Positions 61,048-64,000 of a stretch of DNA of 64,000 nucleotides are shown piece by piece. Position 1 is the first letter of the stretch; each line of letters starts with the position of its first letter. A program made the position numbers and the translations under genes. The notes beneath the pieces were generated by a model. That model had not been told where the DNA came from. It worked only from the letters and a program-made list of their open reading frames with translations, and made no database searches. Source of the stretch: Nymphaea colorata (Eukaryota > Streptophyta > Magnoliopsida > Nymphaeales > Nymphaeaceae); contig NC_045145.1 in the NCBI RefSeq assembly GCF_008831285.2, forward strand, positions 17,872,040-17,936,039, read 5' to 3'.

Positions 61048-61449
61048 ATGCAGGAAAACATTATTTTCCTTTTATTGTCGCTTCTTTTTTCTTGTGTCAT
61101 TACGCCGAAGATGCCCCATCAATGGAAACACGCTCACACCGTCAACGACGGCCGTGTAGTTTATATGAAGCCACGCAGCGGCCTTCATGAAGTTCATACG
61201 ACGCTAGCGAATGGAACGGTTTTCCCATTAGGGATGGAACGTCAGCGCCGCAGCATGGCCCCCGATTTCCTTGCCGTCTATTTGCCACCGAAAACTCGCT
61301 TTACAAAAAAATTAAACCAAGTGGAGGTGATCAACACGCGTGGAGGCTTTTCTGGTGGATCAAAGGTTCTCTCACTCTGTTGTGTTGTGTGCTTCCGTGA
61401 GGATTTCGTGTGCGATTTCAGCTACCTGTCTTGTTCATACGTTGCCTGA
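61048..61449 (+). CDS. Orphan open frame, function unknown
   Basis: 133 residues. The first 20 are hydrophobic and could be a signal peptide (MQENIIFLLLSLLFSCVITP). Residues 22-105 are basic, with locally high G+C and codon-like composition (ATG also at 61111). A possible donor AAAG|GTTCTC follows the segment VEVINTRGGFSGGSK, so the visible C-terminus may be intronic. I do not recognise a family. It may be a first exon, a gene fragment or chance. Confidence 0.25.
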   Translation: MQENIIFLLLSLLFSCVITPKMPHQWKHAHTVNDGRVVYMKPRSGLHEVHTTLANGTVFPLGMERQRRSMAPDFLAVYLPPKTRFTKKLNQVEVINTRGGFSGGSKVLSLCCVVCFREDFVCDFSYLSCSYVA

Positions 61450-64000
61450 TGGACTGCTTAAGCGAAACGTCATTTTGAGATGTGAGTTGTGGTCGATAAA
61501 TTCGTTCTGAGAATGTTCCCTAACAATATGATGAAGATCCTGCAGTCTTGAATCATGAAAGAAAAAATTGAGATGGGCTTTGAATGAACGAGTGCTAAAA
61601 GGAAATGTCATGATAAATGCGTGTTCTTTTATCTAAAAATCCCTTGTGAGTGCTTTTCATTTTCTTGTTGGCGACTCTAGATGTATGTATATATGAACGC
61701 ACACATATTTTGTGCTATCTGATAAGAATCTTTAACCTTATTCTATGCATGGCATTCCAATCCTTTCGTGGCTCTGTAAGTTGTTAGTGCGACCTTTTCA
61801 TAATGGCAATCAAAAATTCCGTTTAGGACATGCAGCTGAATCCATAATATGTGCTTTCATGGCTCTGTAACAACTGCGACCTTCTCATCCTGGCAATCAA
61901 AAATTCCATCTAGGACATGCAGCTGAGTCCATAATATGTGTACGGCTGAATATATACTGTACTATGGACACATGTTTTTATGTTCGGCTATCTGCGGCAG
62001 TAGCCTTAAGTAAAAGAACAATCCATACCGTTATGGATGGCATAGTCACAAAAGAAGTGTTTTTTTGAAAAAAAAAAAAAGCGCATTCAATCAGTAAAAA
62101 TAAGTCAGCAGAATAAAACAGCAAAAGAAGTTATTCTTTAAATGCAAAAAAAAATCCCCTTTTTTTTTCATTTTAGGTGCTTCTTTTCACATTTTTTAGT
62201 GCCAAACTACTTGTTTCCATTTTATAATTTTTATTTTTTGATTATCTTCTTATTTTTTATGTTGTCTTATTAGTTTCTCATTTATTTTCCCCTAATTTTT
62301 TAGATTTTTTAAACATTTTAAAATTTTACCGTATTTTTCTCATTTTTTTCTAGTTCGCCTTATTATATCAAAAAAAAAAACCTTGCAGTTTAAAATGCAT
62401 AGATTAATCTTTCTTTTATACAGTGGGTTCATAATTTTGGGCATTGCAGTACATGCATGAATAGTGTTAATATCATCTTCTAGCCAATACAACAGACATC
62501 CTGCAGCACCCAGCTCACATTTGATATTTGAAATGAGGTTCTGGATTTAGCTTTGATAGGCATCCCTGTGTTTCTCGCTGTGTAGGTGGCAAGAAACAAC
62601 ATCTGGAGTTGATGTCAAAGGAATCTGGAAATAGCTGTCTGATACAAATGCCTCATTCACGATCCGAAGGCATCAATTAGATATGATATTTACTCAAACT
62701 TTACTTAGACCAGCAAAGTGATACAGCGGTATAGACCACAGGTCATGGCAGAGCTTGTACTTGCCGATCTACCTCTTCAACTTTCTGTGACAAGATCATC
62801 TTCAAGCAGCTCAATGCGCCATCGATTTGTTCTCATCTTCAAACAAATGCTAACTTTCATGTCACATGATAAAATGCAAGTCCTTATGACTTATGAGGTC
62901 TACCACAAGAAATAAGCTGTAGTGAATTCTCTCCAAACAGACGCCAACGGCAGTTTTTTTACAAATAACTATAAAATTGCCAAATTTTGACGTAATACTG
63001 CCTTTAACAGGTGAAAAGACCAGCAAAGATTTCATAAGTTTACTGGATACACAGAAATTTTATTCTACCACTAGAGTTATAGAAATGTGAAATATAAGGG
63101 TGCAACTTTACCAAAATAATGTAAGAAATCTAGCATGTTACCAGGGGCCATAAAGTTGAGAACATAGAATTCATGGGCCACTCTATATGCTCAGAAAATT
63201 CGCTGCAGAAGGCACTATAAAGGAATCACTGGAAAGTTACATTCAAGCTGGTTTATCTTTCAAGTTGTTATAGTACCTTTAATCTGGTTCATCTTTCAAG
63301 TTCTTATACTATTATACTGCATGACACCAGAAAATAGAGATAAACCATGCTCGTGGTCTACTCCTAGAAAAAATAGATCAATCCACTAACTAAGAAAGTA
63401 ATTAGAATATATATGCCCAGATTCATCATTCAGCATAACCTTTGTAGTGTGCTAGGTCCATGATGGCTGCCTAGAATTTTGAACCCTCAAACGTGATCGC
63501 CTACAATTTGGCTGAAGAGAGACACTGCTCAACTTTCCTTTGCAAGTTGCTACCAGCCAGTCGATAAAGAAATAGCCAACAGAAAAAGACATCAGTTTTT
63601 CCAGCATGAGTGAAGGATAAATATACTAGTCATACCGTCAATTAACAATGAAAATTGCCATGCCAGTTGCCATCAGGAAGGTTCCGTGCACATTATAGGC
63701 TCCACCTTTTTAGCAACTTTAGAGTACACTTACACTAATGTTTCCCTCAATGTGGCATCGGCTTCAATAACTTTGCTTATGAAGAAGAAAAAAATGGAGT
63801 TTATGCCAATTGTATTCCCTGGATTTTTTTTTGTTAATACACTTGCATAAAAGTAAGAGTCCATCCTATCAGATGTTAAACAAAAGTATAAGAAATAAAT
63901 CAGGTACAACAAATAACAATAAGAATAGCAGTTTTTTGTCTCGACTATTCAGAATCTCTCCTGTTTTATTCTAAGAGATCCAACTTGAGAAAAACCATAG
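61450..64000. other. Right end of window, no gene recognised
   Basis: It contains the imperfect 90-bp tandem duplication at 61769-61942 and A/T-rich DNA. Short frames at 62718-62915 and 63730-63912 have no support. Transcribed DNA of a neighbouring gene could begin here. Confidence 0.4.
61769..61942. repeat. Imperfect tandem duplication, about 90-bp period
   Basis: Two units share GGCTCTGTAA, GGCAATCAAAAATTCC, AGGACATGCAGCTGA and TCCATAATATGTG. Confidence 0.8.

Overview
This is a stretch of plant nuclear DNA. GT-AG introns, A+T-rich intergenic DNA, long (AT)n, (GA)n and (CA)n microsatellites, a PPR gene, a plastid ribosomal protein gene and L-type lectin receptor kinases all say flowering plant. 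The species cannot be fixed from sequence alone. No bacterial, viral or organellar gene block was seen.

Layout. 2.1-4.0 kb (-): a conserved plant gene of unknown function, four coding exons. 7.5-9.3 kb (+): an intronless PLS/E-class PPR gene. 10.1-14.0 kb (-): a complete six-exon caleosin/peroxygenase gene. 14-20.6 kb: gene-poor and repeat-rich, with a miniature LTR element (TRIM), a perfect 62-bp tandem duplication and a LINE relic. 21.4-23.4 kb (+): a three-exon GDSL esterase/lipase gene. 25.2-25.9 kb (-): an uncertain acidic protein. 29.5-32.5 kb (+): plastid ribosomal protein bS21, two exons. 34.4-42.2 kb (+): a ubiquitin-like/WLM/PUB metalloprotease of the Wss1 type, ten coding exons. 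44.9-59.1 kb (+): three intronless tandem L-type lectin receptor kinases. 59.1-64 kb: no confident gene.

The genes do not form one pathway. The main linked unit is the receptor-kinase array. Copies 2 and 3 share a conserved promoter with a W-box and TATA box. Copies 1 and 2 share their 3' flank. Comparing copies exposes insertions as filled and empty sites, including one about 150-bp element that also occurs elsewhere in the window.

The most novel item is a non-autonomous DNA transposon family reconstructed here from two copies (4790-5304 and 40750-41207, opposite orientations). Both have matching terminal inverted repeats and their own 8-bp target-site duplications. No wholly new multi-gene system was found. 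The unknown 2.1-4.0 kb gene and the four EPDPDD repeats of the WLM protease are the most interesting protein-level items.

Exon structures were assembled by hand from splice sites, reading phase and family similarity; no search or transcript data were available.
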